This document shows positions 15,368-23,953 of a stretch of 32,463 nt of DNA, one piece after another; positions within the stretch are counted from its first letter, which is position 1, and every line of letters begins with the position of its first letter. The notes below the pieces were generated by a model. It made no database searches. It was not told the origin of the DNA and was given only the letters and a program-made list of their open reading frames with translations. This DNA comes from Clostridia bacterium (GTDB lineage Bacteria > Bacillota > Clostridia > Oscillospirales > Acutalibacteraceae), in the NCBI GenBank assembly GCA_017443805.1, contig JAFSXY010000024.1:1-32463 (forward strand), written 5' to 3'. Both the position numbers and the translations under genes were made by a program.

Positions 15368-17740
15368 TTATCCTTTCTTCTCTATATCGATTTCAAAGCT
15401 GACTTTGCCCAGGTTTTCACCGGTCACGGTCACTTTCACCTTTCCGCTCTTTCCGGCCGATCTGATCCAAAACGCCCGGTCGCCGCCGATCAGGGAGAAG
15501 TGATCGGGACCGATGATCTCGGCGGGGCCGGAAAGCTTCACGCTGATCGCGTGATTGGCAAAGGGCAGACGGTTGCCGTTGGTATCCAGCGCACAGACCT
15601 CCACGCGGGTCACGTCGTACGTGCTGTCCTCCGTTAATTTGCAGGCGTCGGGTTTCACGGAAAGCACCGCGCCGGAAACGGCGGTGCGGGTTATGCTTTT
15701 TACCAGTACGCCGTTCTTATATCCGTCAAAGCGATACGTGATCTGTTCATCGCCCCAGTTGGCGAAATACTTTGTAACAAGCCCATACAGCTTTTGGAAA
15801 GACAACCGGCCGTGCATAATCGCATAAAGCATTTTGACATAATACTGCGGCGGCATGACATACCCTACGGCGCCCGCTTTGTTAACGACGTCCTTCAGCG
15901 CGGCGGCAGTCTTCGCGTCCAGTCCCTCCTCCCGCGTTAAGGCGTCGCCGATAAAATCATAAGGCAAAATCGGCGGATGCGGCAAAAACGGAAAACGCTT
16001 TTTGTCAGGATAGGCCGTGCTCTTATATTCGCCGTTTTTATAGACCTCCACGTAGTCACAGTTTGTAAAAATATAGGTCTGCCCGATAACAGCGCCGGGG
16101 TATTCTCCGACATCCATGGAAGAGGACGTTTCCATTACGGGGAATGCGTCCTGCTGGGAGGCGTAAACCGAAGCGGCAAGCTTCGGCACCCGGAACATAT
16201 CCGTTACGCCGTGGTAGCAGATCCGGTCGCCGCTGCCGAAATCCTTATGCGTATTGTAATCTGCCATGCACCAGCCGGTAGCGCCGCTGTAACGGTCGGA
16301 GGAAAACGCTTTATTCTGCACACGCAGATGCCGCAGCGCATGCTCCCGGCGGATCTCCTCCCGGTCGAAGCTCTTGGTGGGATACATATGTCCGTTGTGC
16401 TCCGTTACCAGATACGGCGCACTTAATCCCGTGACCAGCGCGGGCGGCAGAAGCTTCACTGCTCCCCCGCTGTGGCTGAAATCGTTGTAGGTATAAACGT
16501 CCTCCAGCAGATGGCTGCGAGGCATATTCCTTACGCCGCCCGTCTGCCGGGTGGGATCCAGCGACCTTGCGAGCGCATTGGTCTCGGTATAAAACTCATC
16601 GCAGTCCGCGCCCTCGTTGACACGCACGCCCCACAGCACAACACAGGGGTGCGAACGGTCGCGGACGATCATGTCGCGGATATTCTGCAGACAGTTTTCC
16701 CGCCATTCCCCCTCGCCCAGATGCTGCCAGCTCGGCATTTCGGTAAACACCAGCAGACCGATCTCATCGCAGCGGTCCAGGAAATGAATGGAATCGGGAT
16801 AGTGCGCGGTACGGACGAAATTGCAGCCGAGCCGGAATTTCAACAGATCGGCGTCCGCCCGCTGCGCGGAGGCCGGCATCGCGTTGCCGACGTACGGATA
16901 GCTTTGATGCCTGTTCAATCCCACAAGCTTGAGATGCTTCCCGTTGAGATAAAAGCCGCCGCGGGTGAATTTTGCCTCACGGAAGCCGAAACGCTTTTTG
17001 ATCCCGTCGCCCCGGCAGGTCGCGGAAAAGGTATACAGCTTCGGATCGTCCAATTCCCAAAGCCGTGCATTTTTGATATTCCATCGCACACGCAAAACAC
17101 TGCCGTCGATCACGGCGGTTTTCTCGCCCATGACCTTGTCGCCGTCCGACACCCGCAGCGCGACCGTACCGGAAACGGGACGGTTAAAGCGGATATCCGC
17201 CTCTAAGATCTTGTACGCGCCGAGCACGTTCGGCGTTTTGATAAAAACGTCCTCAATAAAGGTCTCTTCCGTTATTTCCAGCCAGACCTCGCGGTAAATG
17301 CCGCCGTAGCACAGATAATCCACCACATGGCCGAAGGGCGGGATCTCCTTACGCTCGGTACAATCCAGCATCACGGCAAGCGTATTGACGCGCTTATGCA
17401 CAAGCGACGTGATATCCAGCGTAAAGGGCGTATACCCGCCCTTATGTTCACCGGCAAGCTGTCCGTTTATATACACTTTCGCGTAATTGGCGGCTCCCTC
17501 AAAATGCAGCAGCACGCGTCTGTTCTCTTCAAACGCCTGTGCGGGCAAACGGAAGTTTTTCCGGTAGCAGCAGACAAACTGATAAAGCGTCTCGCTGAAA
17601 TAGTTATACGGCAGCTCTTTGTTGGTATGCGGGATCTGCACGACGGCAAAACCCGCATCGTCATAGCGCGGCTTGACCATTTCCTCCGAAAAGGTCTCGC
17701 TGAACTTCCAGTCAAAATTCAGGTCTATGCGTTGTCTCAC
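15368..17740 (-). CDS. GH2 glycoside hydrolase (beta-galactosidase/beta-glucuronidase type)
   Basis: A retaining beta-glycosidase of family GH2, probably cytoplasmic since no signal peptide is seen. Domains in order: N-terminal sugar-binding jelly roll (about 1-160, HFEGAANYAKVYINGQ), immunoglobulin-like domain (about 165-265), TIM barrel (about 270-560) and C-terminal DUF4982/Ig-like domains. The acid/base Glu is E376 in RVNEGAD and the nucleophile is E447 in VTEHNGHMYPTK. The GTG at 17740 is chosen because GAAAGGAG lies 7 nt upstream; upstream in-frame ATGs lack a site. The product is 790 aa. The promoter lies at 17819-17847 and a phosphoribosyltransferase follows after 4 nt. Specificity between galactoside and glucuronide cannot be decided here. 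Confidence 0.93.
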   Translation of the reverse strand: MRQRIDLNFDWKFSETFSEEMVKPRYDDAGFAVVQIPHTNKELPYNYFSETLYQFVCCYRKNFRLPAQAFEENRRVLLHFEGAANYAKVYINGQLAGEHKGGYTPFTLDITSLVHKRVNTLAVMLDCTERKEIPPFGHVVDYLCYGGIYREVWLEITEETFIEDVFIKTPNVLGAYKILEADIRFNRPVSGTVALRVSDGDKVMGEKTAVIDGSVLRVRWNIKNARLWELDDPKLYTFSATCRGDGIKKRFGFREAKFTRGGFYLNGKHLKLVGLNRHQSYPYVGNAMPASAQRADADLLKFRLGCNFVRTAHYPDSIHFLDRCDEIGLLVFTEMPSWQHLGEGEWRENCLQNIRDMIVRDRSHPCVVLWGVRVNEGADCDEFYTETNALARSLDPTRQTGGVRNMPRSHLLEDVYTYNDFSHSGGAVKLLPPALVTGLSAPYLVTEHNGHMYPTKSFDREEIRREHALRHLRVQNKAFSSDRYSGATGWCMADYNTHKDFGSGDRICYHGVTDMFRVPKLAASVYASQQDAFPVMETSSSMDVGEYPGAVIGQTYIFTNCDYVEVYKNGEYKSTAYPDKKRFPFLPHPPILPYDFIGDALTREEGLDAKTAAALKDVVNKAGAVGYVMPPQYYVKMLYAIMHGRLSFQKLYGLVTKYFANWGDEQITYRFDGYKNGVLVKSITRTAVSGAVLSVKPDACKLTEDSTYDVTRVEVCALDTNGNRLPFANHAISVKLSGPAEIIGPDHFSLIGGDRAFWIRSAGKSGKVKVTVTGENLGKVSFEIDIEKKG

Positions 17741-17818
17741 GACTGCGCTCCTTTCTATGTCGGCCGACGGCTGCATCATTGCCGCCGCGACGTCTGCGGG
17801 ATAAAAATACCTTTTTTT

Positions 17819-17847
17819 ATTATACCTTTGTCAGAAATAGAAGTCAA
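17819..17847 (-). promoter_or_regulatory. Promoter of the GH2 operon
   Basis: On the minus strand TTGACT (17842-17847), a 17-nt spacer and TATAAT (17819-17824), about 80 bp before the GTG start. This is a near-consensus sigma-A promoter. Confidence 0.82.
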
Positions 17848-17902
17848 TGAAAACAGAAAAATAAAACAGAAAAAACAAGCGGCACAAAACAAGCGCACTT
17901 TG

Positions 17903-17912
17903 TTTGTACAAA
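17903..17912. promoter_or_regulatory. Possible operator, TTTGTACAAA palindrome
   Basis: A perfect 10-bp palindrome 56 bp upstream of the GH2 -35, in the 342-bp region between divergent genes. It could bind a sugar-responsive regulator. Such a short palindrome in AT-rich DNA can also occur by chance. Confidence 0.25.
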
Positions 17913-17977
17913 ACGCACAAAATGGAACCTTTGCACGGATTTTGAGCGGCTTTCCCTGCGTTTTTTTGCAAAAAACC

Positions 17978-18006
17978 TTGCAAAGAAGCCCGGCATTTGA
18001 TATAGT
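17978..18006 (+). promoter_or_regulatory. Promoter of the 18083 hydrolase gene
   Basis: TTGCAA (17978-17983), a 17-nt spacer and TATAGT (18001-18006) with TG just upstream (17998-17999). It lies 77 bp before the ATG at 18083. The rest of 17741-18082 holds only the divergent GH2 promoter and AT-rich spacer. Confidence 0.7.
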
Positions 18007-18082
18007 ATAAGATAAGGAAATTCTTCTCGGAGTTTATCGGAAAGGAAACGGCGTTTCAAATGCCGCATACGGGAACTGACTT

Positions 18083-19045
18083 ATGGCAAAAGCAAAAAAA
18101 GCACTGAAAACCGCCGCCACCTGCGCAGGCGTGGCCGCAGGCACCTATTTTGCCGCAGGCGCATTGATCACGGAGGGCGTGCTCTCCCGCTGGGGACGCA
18201 TCAACAGCAAACCGGACGAGATCCTGAACGATCCGGGCCTGATGCGCGCGTATCTGCAGGATGAAAACTTCCGCAAAGCGGACGACTGGTACATCAATGC
18301 AGCGCGCGAGGAGCTCAAGCTCGTAAACCGCAGGAACGAGACCCTGCACGCGGAACTGGTTGAAGCTGCAGAAGAAAGTCACCTTTGGCTGGTACTGCTG
18401 CACGGATATTCCTCCCGTCCGCGCATGATGGCAAAGCAGGGCGTGATTTTCAACGAGATGGGCTACAACGTTTTGATCCCCTATCTGCGCGGTCACCGCA
18501 AGAGCGAGCAGAATTTCTGCAGCATGGGATATTATGATAAGGACGACGTTGCAGACTGGATCCAGTACATCGTATCCATCGACCCGACGTCGCAGATCGT
18601 TGTGATGGGCTGCTCCATGGGCGGCGCCACCACCATGCTCGTCACGGGCGAAGACCTGCCCGAGAACGTAAAATGTGCGATCGAGGACTGCGGTTACACA
18701 AATTGCTTTGAAGAATTCAAGGCACAGATCGGCGAGATTTTGCATCTGCCCTCTTTCCCGTTTTTGAACGCGGCAAACGCCTATTCCAGACTTGTACACG
18801 GCTGGGATTTCAGAGACTGCTCTCCCATCGACGCCGTTGCACGGTCCAAAACGCCCACGCTGTTTATCCACGGGATCGAAGACACCTTTGTCCCCTATTC
18901 CATGCTGGCGGAGGTGTACGACGCCTGTGCGGCGGAAAAAGACATTCTTGAAGTGCCGGACGCCAAGCACGACGAATCCTGCGCAAAACACCCCGAAATC
19001 TACTGGCCGAAAATCAAGGAATTTATTGCGAAATACGTAAAATAA
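18083..19045 (+). CDS. Membrane-anchored alpha/beta hydrolase
   Basis: A serine hydrolase of the alpha/beta fold; substrate unknown (ester, acyl or peptide). The 320-aa protein has an N-terminal hydrophobic segment after KAKKALK (about residues 9-30), which may anchor it to the membrane with the catalytic domain outside. The oxyanion strand motif is LLHGYSS (about 112-118). The nucleophile is S178 in GCSMGG, with D267 in GIEDTF and H296 in DAKHDES completing the triad. The ATG is preceded only by GGGA, a weak ribosome binding site. It is followed after 27 nt by a secreted-protein gene, probably on the same transcript. Confidence 0.85.
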   Translation: MAKAKKALKTAATCAGVAAGTYFAAGALITEGVLSRWGRINSKPDEILNDPGLMRAYLQDENFRKADDWYINAAREELKLVNRRNETLHAELVEAAEESHLWLVLLHGYSSRPRMMAKQGVIFNEMGYNVLIPYLRGHRKSEQNFCSMGYYDKDDVADWIQYIVSIDPTSQIVVMGCSMGGATTMLVTGEDLPENVKCAIEDCGYTNCFEEFKAQIGEILHLPSFPFLNAANAYSRLVHGWDFRDCSPIDAVARSKTPTLFIHGIEDTFVPYSMLAEVYDACAAEKDILEVPDAKHDESCAKHPEIYWPKIKEFIAKYVK

Positions 19046-19072
19046 ATCCGATTGTCAAAGGAGAGTTGTTCC

Positions 19073-19957
19073 ATGACGAAAAAAATTCTGGCTGTACTGC
19101 TTTCCGCTCTGATTTGCCTTAGCATCCCGTTCTCGGCGGGCGCCGCGTCCGGCCGGACACAAACCGCAGCCGAGTTCGTTTCTGCGATCCGGGAGGACCT
19201 GCAGACGACGCAAGAGAACCTTTCTTCTCTGAAAAACATCGCAGTCGGTCTGCTGGAGGACGTTTCGTCCTATGCAGGCAACATCAGCGTAACGGGCAAA
19301 AAATCAGCCGAGGCGCTGACAGACGTGCTGCTGAACGTATATGAAGACGCCGGCGCAACGCAGGTCGACCTGACCGCAGACGGCGACACGGACGTGCCTG
19401 CCGAAGCCGAAGAGGATCCCGAAGTCCTGACGGAGGAAACGTACACCGTTTCCGAGATCGTCCGGCTGATCCGCAAATACATGTTTATTAAAATTGATGA
19501 TTCAGACGCCGTCGCCGCGCTGATCGCCGACAGCTGCGACTTTTCCTATGCGCTGGTAAACGGCAGCGACGGCACGCTCTATATCCGGGTGGATATTGAG
19601 AATAACCCTGAGATCTTCAATTACGACGTATTCAGAAAACTGGTGGAAAAGCTTTACGAGCGGCAAAACGAGGAAATGCTTTCCGACCGCTACGGACAGA
19701 TCGACTACGTGATGTCTTACGAGCATATCGCGGGCGAACTTGCGCTGCACGCCATCCTTTTCGCGGCGACCGCCAACATCATCGCCGTGACGAACACCGC
19801 AAGCGAGCGTATATTAAAGCTTTACAACGAGGCCGCGCAGGCGGATCTGAACATTGATGAAGCAAGAGTCCCCTCACAGCTGATCACCCTTGCGGGCAAG
19901 CTGATCATCAACGTTTTCAAATTCAATGTTCTGAAGTTGTTCAGCTTTTTGGCGTAA
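19073..19957 (+). CDS. Secreted protein of unknown function
   Basis: I do not recognise the family. The ATG at 19073 is set by AAAGGAG about 10 nt upstream and opens a Sec signal peptide (MTKKILAVLLSALICLSIPFSAGAAS), with cleavage likely after AGA or GAA. The mature part is acidic and helical, with a D/E-rich linker near residues 95-125 (DGDTDVPAEAEEDPE). YAGNISV is followed by paired segments TVSEIVRLIRKYMFIKIDD and RKLVEKLYERQNEE. The C-terminus is hydrophobic and basic (IINVFKFNVLKLFSFLA). It follows the alpha/beta hydrolase gene by 27 nt, suggesting a shared envelope role. A bidirectional terminator closes it. Confidence 0.75.
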   Translation: MTKKILAVLLSALICLSIPFSAGAASGRTQTAAEFVSAIREDLQTTQENLSSLKNIAVGLLEDVSSYAGNISVTGKKSAEALTDVLLNVYEDAGATQVDLTADGDTDVPAEAEEDPEVLTEETYTVSEIVRLIRKYMFIKIDDSDAVAALIADSCDFSYALVNGSDGTLYIRVDIENNPEIFNYDVFRKLVEKLYERQNEEMLSDRYGQIDYVMSYEHIAGELALHAILFAATANIIAVTNTASERILKLYNEAAQADLNIDEARVPSQLITLAGKLIINVFKFNVLKLFSFLA

Positions 19958-19971
19958 GAAATAACGAAACA

Positions 19972-20006
19972 AACCGTCGATCACGCGGTCGACGGCTTTA
20001 TTTTTT
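19972..20006. terminator. Bidirectional terminator between the 19073 gene and the rRNA methyltransferase
   Basis: CCGTCGA (19974-19980) and TCGACGG (19989-19995) form the stem with an 8-nt loop, followed by CTTTATTTTTT on the plus strand. The minus strand also ends in a T-rich run, fitting two convergent genes. Confidence 0.82.
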
Positions 20007-20014
20007 GTCGTTTA

Positions 20015-21127
20015 TTAAAAAAACATGTATGCCTGACATTTGATCATACCGTTATAGAGCTTGCGCCGTTTGTCCGCCTTTCTGCCGAAATACTTTTCAA
20101 AATCCTCATCGGCGGTGATAACGGTATAGCTGCGCCCTTTTGCAGGTACAAAGCGTTTGCCCATGATCTGATACAGCGCACGGGCGTCTTTGATCTCCAG
20201 CAGCCGTTCGCCGTAAGGCGGATTGACGATCACCGTCGCTTTTTCGGTCTCCGGCGTAAAATCCCGGATATCACGCACGGCAAAGGTTATATATTTTTCC
20301 ACGCCGGCCCTGCGGGCGTTTTCACGCGCGATCCCGATGGCTGCGGGATCGACATCGAATCCCCATGCGTGAAAATCCACATCCTTCCGCCTCAGCGCGG
20401 CGGCAGCCGTACGTTCCCGCTGCCAGACCTCGGCCGGCGCCTGCGCCCAGGTCTCCGCGGTAAAACGGCGGTAAAGCCCGGGCGCGATATTGAGCGCCAT
20501 CATGGCGCCCTCGATAACAATGGTGCCCGAGCCGCACATGGGATCGTAAAGCTGATGGTAATGCTTGAGATGGGAAACGGAGCACAGCGCCGCGGCAAGC
20601 GTCTCCTTTAACGGCGCGGCGTTTGCCGCAGGACGGTAGCCGCGCTTGTGCAGGCCCCTGCCGGAGGTATCGATAAACAGCGAGACCACGTTTTTCATAA
20701 TGGAAAACTGGATCTGATACAGGCTGCCTGTTTCCTCAAACCACGGGATATGATACTGTGTTTTCAACCGTTCCACAACAGCTTTTTTGATAATGGACTG
20801 GCAGTCGCTGACGCTGAACAGATCGGAATTTAAGGAATATCCCTTCACGGGGAAACGGTCGGATCTGCCGATCCACTCTTCCCAGGGCAGCGCTTTCGTT
20901 CCCTGAAACAGCTCCTCAAAGCTGTGCGCCTCAAACGAGCCTACCAAAATCAAAATGCGTTCGGCAAAACGGGAACGGATATTTGCACGCGCAAGCACGG
21001 AAATATCGCCCTCAAACAGTACGCGGCCGTTCTCGGCGCATACGTTTTGCGCTTCCATTTCCCGCAGTTCATCCGCGATCAAGCCTTCCAGTCCCAACAA
21101 ACAGGGTACGCAAAATTTAATCATCAT
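20015..21127 (-). CDS. THUMP-domain class I rRNA (guanine-N2) methyltransferase
   Basis: A SAM-dependent RNA methyltransferase of the RlmL/YpsC-like group, expected to N2-methylate a guanine in 23S rRNA. The 370-aa protein has an N-terminal ferredoxin-like/THUMP region (1-160: CVPCLLGLEGLIADEL, then VSLFIDTSGRGLHKRGYR). The Rossmann methyltransferase core carries DPMCGSGT for SAM binding and NPPYGERL as catalytic motif. Two ATGs are possible (21127 and 21124); both overlap the stop of the upstream lipoprotein gene by about 10 nt, so translation is probably coupled. The site-specific name (rlmL versus another member) cannot be fixed from sequence alone. Confidence 0.87.
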   Translation of the reverse strand: MMIKFCVPCLLGLEGLIADELREMEAQNVCAENGRVLFEGDISVLARANIRSRFAERILILVGSFEAHSFEELFQGTKALPWEEWIGRSDRFPVKGYSLNSDLFSVSDCQSIIKKAVVERLKTQYHIPWFEETGSLYQIQFSIMKNVVSLFIDTSGRGLHKRGYRPAANAAPLKETLAAALCSVSHLKHYHQLYDPMCGSGTIVIEGAMMALNIAPGLYRRFTAETWAQAPAEVWQRERTAAAALRRKDVDFHAWGFDVDPAAIGIARENARRAGVEKYITFAVRDIRDFTPETEKATVIVNPPYGERLLEIKDARALYQIMGKRFVPAKGRSYTVITADEDFEKYFGRKADKRRKLYNGMIKCQAYMFF

Positions 21128-21824
21128 ACGTTACAAACACGATCCTTGAATTTGTTGCACTCAGCTTTTCGGCAGCCAACGTAACGCTCTGCCCCGGCGT
21201 CAGGTCTCCGATTGCGACTTTATAGGTTATGCCGCCGAAATATCCGTTTTCATCCACGGATTTATAATACACGCATACGTTTTTCCGGTCTGCATCCGTG
21301 CGGTTTTCCAGCGTGAGCGCGCCGTCCGCATAGGAAATCCGGAATACGTCCAAATATACGGAGGGCAGCTGATCGAAAGCTTCGATCGCCGTGACCTCCG
21401 CCGACGAAATTTCGCCGTTCACCAGCGGCAGGCCGTCCGTCTCCAGCACCGTCGCCTTTGCGCCCGGAAGGAGTGTGGAAATAAAGAACGAATAGTTTTC
21501 CTCGCCGCAGGTCAGCGTAAACGCCACGTACCGGTAGCTGACGGTGGACAGGTTGACCAGCCTGACGGCCGCCGTGTTCTGCGTTTCCCGGTCGGAGCCG
21601 TCCTCGGGATACCGTCCGGAGAAGGGAAAGAGCTCTGTAATGTACAATCCGTCAAACAGCTCGCATCCGTTCGCGGAAGCAAGCCTTTTGAGCGCTTCCA
21701 CCTCATCCGCCGCGACAACGGTTTTATCAGCTGCCGGCGAAACGGCGCCCTGTCGGCAGCCGAAAAAAACGGCCGAACAAAACAACAGTATGATACAGCT
21801 CCAAACGCCTGCTTTTTTTATCAT
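21117..21824 (-). CDS. Putative lipoprotein of unknown function
   Basis: A 235-aa envelope protein. The ATG at 21824 is preferred over the TTG at 21830 because AAAGGTG lies 7 nt upstream. The N-terminus MIKKAGVW plus a hydrophobic stretch ends in AVFFGCRQG, a lipobox-like site with Cys23, though Phe at -2 and -3 is not ideal. The mature part reads as one or two beta-sandwich domains: AAVRLVNLSTVSYRYVAFTL and LTLENRTDADRKNVCVYYKS have the alternating pattern of FxLYD-like domains. It has its own promoter and overlaps the following rRNA methyltransferase gene by 11 nt. No function is inferred. Confidence 0.72.
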   Translation of the reverse strand: MIKKAGVWSCIILLFCSAVFFGCRQGAVSPAADKTVVAADEVEALKRLASANGCELFDGLYITELFPFSGRYPEDGSDRETQNTAAVRLVNLSTVSYRYVAFTLTCGEENYSFFISTLLPGAKATVLETDGLPLVNGEISSAEVTAIEAFDQLPSVYLDVFRISYADGALTLENRTDADRKNVCVYYKSVDENGYFGGITYKVAIGDLTPGQSVTLAAEKLSATNSRIVFVTYDD

Positions 21825-21842
21825 TTTCAATCACCTTTTTAT

Positions 21843-21871
21843 ATCCTACCATTTTTCGCGGCGCTTTGCAA
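21843..21871 (-). promoter_or_regulatory. Promoter of the lipoprotein/rRNA methyltransferase operon
   Basis: Minus strand TTGCAA (21866-21871), a 17-nt spacer and TAGGAT (21843-21848). It lies 18 bp before the ATG at 21824, so the leader is very short. Confidence 0.5.
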
Positions 21872-21880
21872 CCGGAATTT

Positions 21881-21917
21881 CAAAAAGAAAGAGACTGCCG
21901 CATACAACACGGCAGTC
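21881..21917 (-). terminator. Terminator after the 56-aa gene
   Basis: On the minus strand GACTGCCG (21910-21917) pairs with CGGCAGTC (21893-21900) around a 9-nt loop, followed by a T-rich tract. It begins 20 bp after the small ORF stop and supports that ORF being a real transcription unit. Confidence 0.82.
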
Positions 21918-21936
21918 CCGCACGGATTTCAAGAAA

Positions 21937-22107
21937 TCAAACGCCTGAAGTCAGTTCTTCGGTCTCTTCTTTATCACCGAAGGAAAACGGGAATTCGGGA
22001 AGCTCAGCTTCCTTGCCTTCATTCTTCGCTCTGAAATAAGCGACCACATTCTTCAGATACTGAATGATTGCCTGAATAAATTCCGTTATTTTTCCCAAAA
22101 ATTCCAT
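21937..22107 (-). CDS. Small 56-aa amphipathic protein
   Basis: A short gene with its own promoter (22138-22166), AGGAGGG ribosome binding site about 8 nt before the ATG, and terminator. The product begins MEFLGKITEFIQAIIQYLKN and continues with VVAYFRAKNEGKEAEL, then an acidic tail (EFPFSFGDKEETEELTSGV). The first ~25 residues form an amphipathic or weakly membrane-associated helix with aromatic residues on one face; the rest is charged and probably disordered. The helix resembles the C-terminal tail of the secreted protein at 2975-4510 (FFKRIIQAIVNIFK). No function is known; membrane-associated peptide, regulator and structural component are all open. Confidence 0.75.
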   Translation of the reverse strand: MEFLGKITEFIQAIIQYLKNVVAYFRAKNEGKEAELPEFPFSFGDKEETEELTSGV

Positions 22108-22137
22108 TCTTATTCCCTCCTTTTTTCGGTCAATAAT

Positions 22138-22166
22138 ATTATACTACACCCTTTTGAAAAAAACAA
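22138..22166 (-). promoter_or_regulatory. Promoter of the 56-aa gene
   Basis: Minus strand TTGTTT (22161-22166), a 17-nt spacer and TATAAT (22138-22143), 31 bp before the small gene's ATG. The -10 is consensus and the -35 is weaker. Confidence 0.65.
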
Positions 22167-22196
22167 TACTTTTTTTGCTTTGGGGATCACTATGCT

Positions 22197-23042
22197 TTAA
22201 CTGTACGGAAGCAGGTGTCTTTTCGCGTCCAGCCGTTCAAAAACATACATGCCGATCAACACACAGGAAAAACCGATCATGCCGCCGACGGTCACGTCGC
22301 TCAAATAATGCGCGCCCATTACCAGGCGGGAATAAGCGACGGCAGACGTATACAAAAACGGGACAAGCCAACACAAAAACCAGTATTTCCGGATTTTTTT
22401 GTTCAGGTACGGCAGCAGCATGGCAAGATAAAACATGGCCGCGTTCGCTGTGTGTCCGCTTGGGAAGGAACGGTTGCCGTTTACCCCGTTGATCACCCAA
22501 AAGCCCGTAAACGCGTCAAAGGAACCGTCTGCCAGAAGCGTGCGGAAACGTACGCGTCCCCACAGATATTTCATGCCTGTGTTGATCAGCATTGCCGAAG
22601 CAAACACGCAAACGCAGACGACGGCCATCGTGATCAAAGCGCGTTTATATTTTTTCGGCACCGTAACAAAATGGGAAAAGAACAGGAACAGAAGCGCGTA
22701 GCCGACGCCCCAAAGCACGCTGAAAAGCACCTTATGCTCATCCTTGAAAAACATATCGCCCAAATCATAGCCCATATGCACGCTGCCGGCGGTCACCAAA
22801 AGCAATCCGCAGAATTTCTGCCACCGTTTTGTCGTACAGCGCAAAAGAACGATCCCCGCGGCGATCGGCGCGATGCGGCCGGGCATTTCACCCGTGTTGC
22901 GCAGCCAGACGGCAAAAGCGTTATCCGGATCGTTCAGCCGGATGTCCAGCTTCAGATCGTAAAAATACGCGGCGACCATGGCGCCTGCCGCAAGCAGGAA
23001 AAAAATGATGATCGGGATCCGATATTTTTTCAGCAAAACCAA
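22197..23042 (-). CDS. PAP2-family membrane phosphatase
   Basis: An integral membrane acid phosphatase of the PAP2 superfamily, acting on lipid phosphates such as phosphatidate or undecaprenyl pyrophosphate. The 281-aa protein has about six to seven hydrophobic segments. The three catalytic motifs are visible: KYLWGRVRFR (K-x6-R type), SFPSGHT, and SRLVMGAHYLSDV (S-R-x5-H-x3-D). There is no ATG start. TTG at 23042 (4 nt from AGGAG at 23047-23051) and TTG at 23036 (10 nt) are both possible; I keep the longer form. It follows the isomerase-like gene by 59 nt and may share its transcript. Exact substrate is unknown. Confidence 0.88.
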   Translation of the reverse strand: MVLLKKYRIPIIIFFLLAAGAMVAAYFYDLKLDIRLNDPDNAFAVWLRNTGEMPGRIAPIAAGIVLLRCTTKRWQKFCGLLLVTAGSVHMGYDLGDMFFKDEHKVLFSVLWGVGYALLFLFFSHFVTVPKKYKRALITMAVVCVCVFASAMLINTGMKYLWGRVRFRTLLADGSFDAFTGFWVINGVNGNRSFPSGHTANAAMFYLAMLLPYLNKKIRKYWFLCWLVPFLYTSAVAYSRLVMGAHYLSDVTVGGMIGFSCVLIGMYVFERLDAKRHLLPYS

Positions 23043-23101
23043 ATCGCTCCTTTCTTACGGGAATGCACCGTTTATCCGGCCGAGGACCGGGAAGCGCATT
23101 T

Positions 23102-23923
23102 TTAACCGAGCTTCCGCAGGTAATCGATACTCTTCCGCACGGCGGAGAGCTCCGTGTTGCCGGTATCGGGCTTATCCTGTTCCACAACAAGCCATTCAGC
23201 GCCCGAAGCGACGCTCGCGGCAATAATGGCAGGCATATCCTGCACGCCGTAGCCGACGGGCTTAAAGCTGAAATCCTCCTCTGCGGCGTCCTCGGAAGCA
23301 TCCTCAATACCGATCAGATCATAAAGCTTTTTGGGTTTTTCACGTCCCTGCATCACAAAATCCTTTAAGTGGACCACCGGCGTTCTGCCGCTGTATTTTT
23401 CGATATATTTTGCAGGATCCTCCCCGCCGACGTTCACCCAGCAGGTATCCAGCTCCGTTTGGAGATATTCCGCCGGTACGGTCTCGTACATCAGGTCCAG
23501 CCCGTATTTGCCGTCTACCTTTACGAATTCAAAATCGTGGTTGTGATACATTAGCGTTACGCCGTTTTCGGCGCATTTTTTGCCCAGCGCCTCGATTTTT
23601 TTCAGCGTTTCGGGATAATCGGGCGTGCCGGGACGGTATTTCTCATCCACGTAGGGAATGGCAAGATATCCGCAGCCGATCTCCTTATAATCGGCAAGCA
23701 CCTTGTCCATATCGGCAAGCATATCCGCCAGCGGCACGTGCGCGGATACGGCCGTCAGTCCGTTTTCCGCCAGCAGCGCCCGAATTTCGGCAGGCGCTCT
23801 GCCGAACAGCCCGGCAAACTCTACGCCTTTGTACCCCATGTCGGCGACTTTTTTCAGCGTCCCCGCAAAATCCTTTTCCATCTCGTTTCGGACGGAATAC
23901 AACTGCAATCCGATCGGTAACAT
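23102..23923 (-). CDS. Sugar phosphate isomerase/epimerase-like TIM barrel
   Basis: A 273-aa xylose-isomerase-like TIM-barrel protein (IolE/UxuA/epimerase superfamily, AP endonuclease 2 fold). The start ATG at 23923 follows a perfect AAAGGAGG and opens with the family signature LPIGLQLYSVRNEMEKD. Metal-binding candidates include the MYHNHDFEF segment, ELDTCWVNVGG and the VVHLKDF strand, and a late Glu in WLVVEQDKPD. Such enzymes isomerise or epimerise sugars or inositols with a divalent metal. It is transcribed divergently from the GH78-like rhamnosidase gene with a palindrome between, so a shared sugar pathway is likely but not proven. Confidence 0.85.
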   Translation of the reverse strand: MLPIGLQLYSVRNEMEKDFAGTLKKVADMGYKGVEFAGLFGRAPAEIRALLAENGLTAVSAHVPLADMLADMDKVLADYKEIGCGYLAIPYVDEKYRPGTPDYPETLKKIEALGKKCAENGVTLMYHNHDFEFVKVDGKYGLDLMYETVPAEYLQTELDTCWVNVGGEDPAKYIEKYSGRTPVVHLKDFVMQGREKPKKLYDLIGIEDASEDAAEEDFSFKPVGYGVQDMPAIIAASVASGAEWLVVEQDKPDTGNTELSAVRKSIDYLRKLG

Positions 23924-23953
23924 CAAAAAAATCCTCCTTTTTTTGTTGTTTTT

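Noticed and set aside
15555-17297. Several plus-strand open frames within the GH2 gene
   Set aside because: They are shadows of the GH2 gene, which has intact catalytic motifs, start and promoter on the minus strand.
22215-23105. 296-codon plus-strand frame over the PAP2 gene
   Set aside because: It is antisense to a gene with all three PAP2 motifs and is His/Gln-rich shadow sequence without domains.
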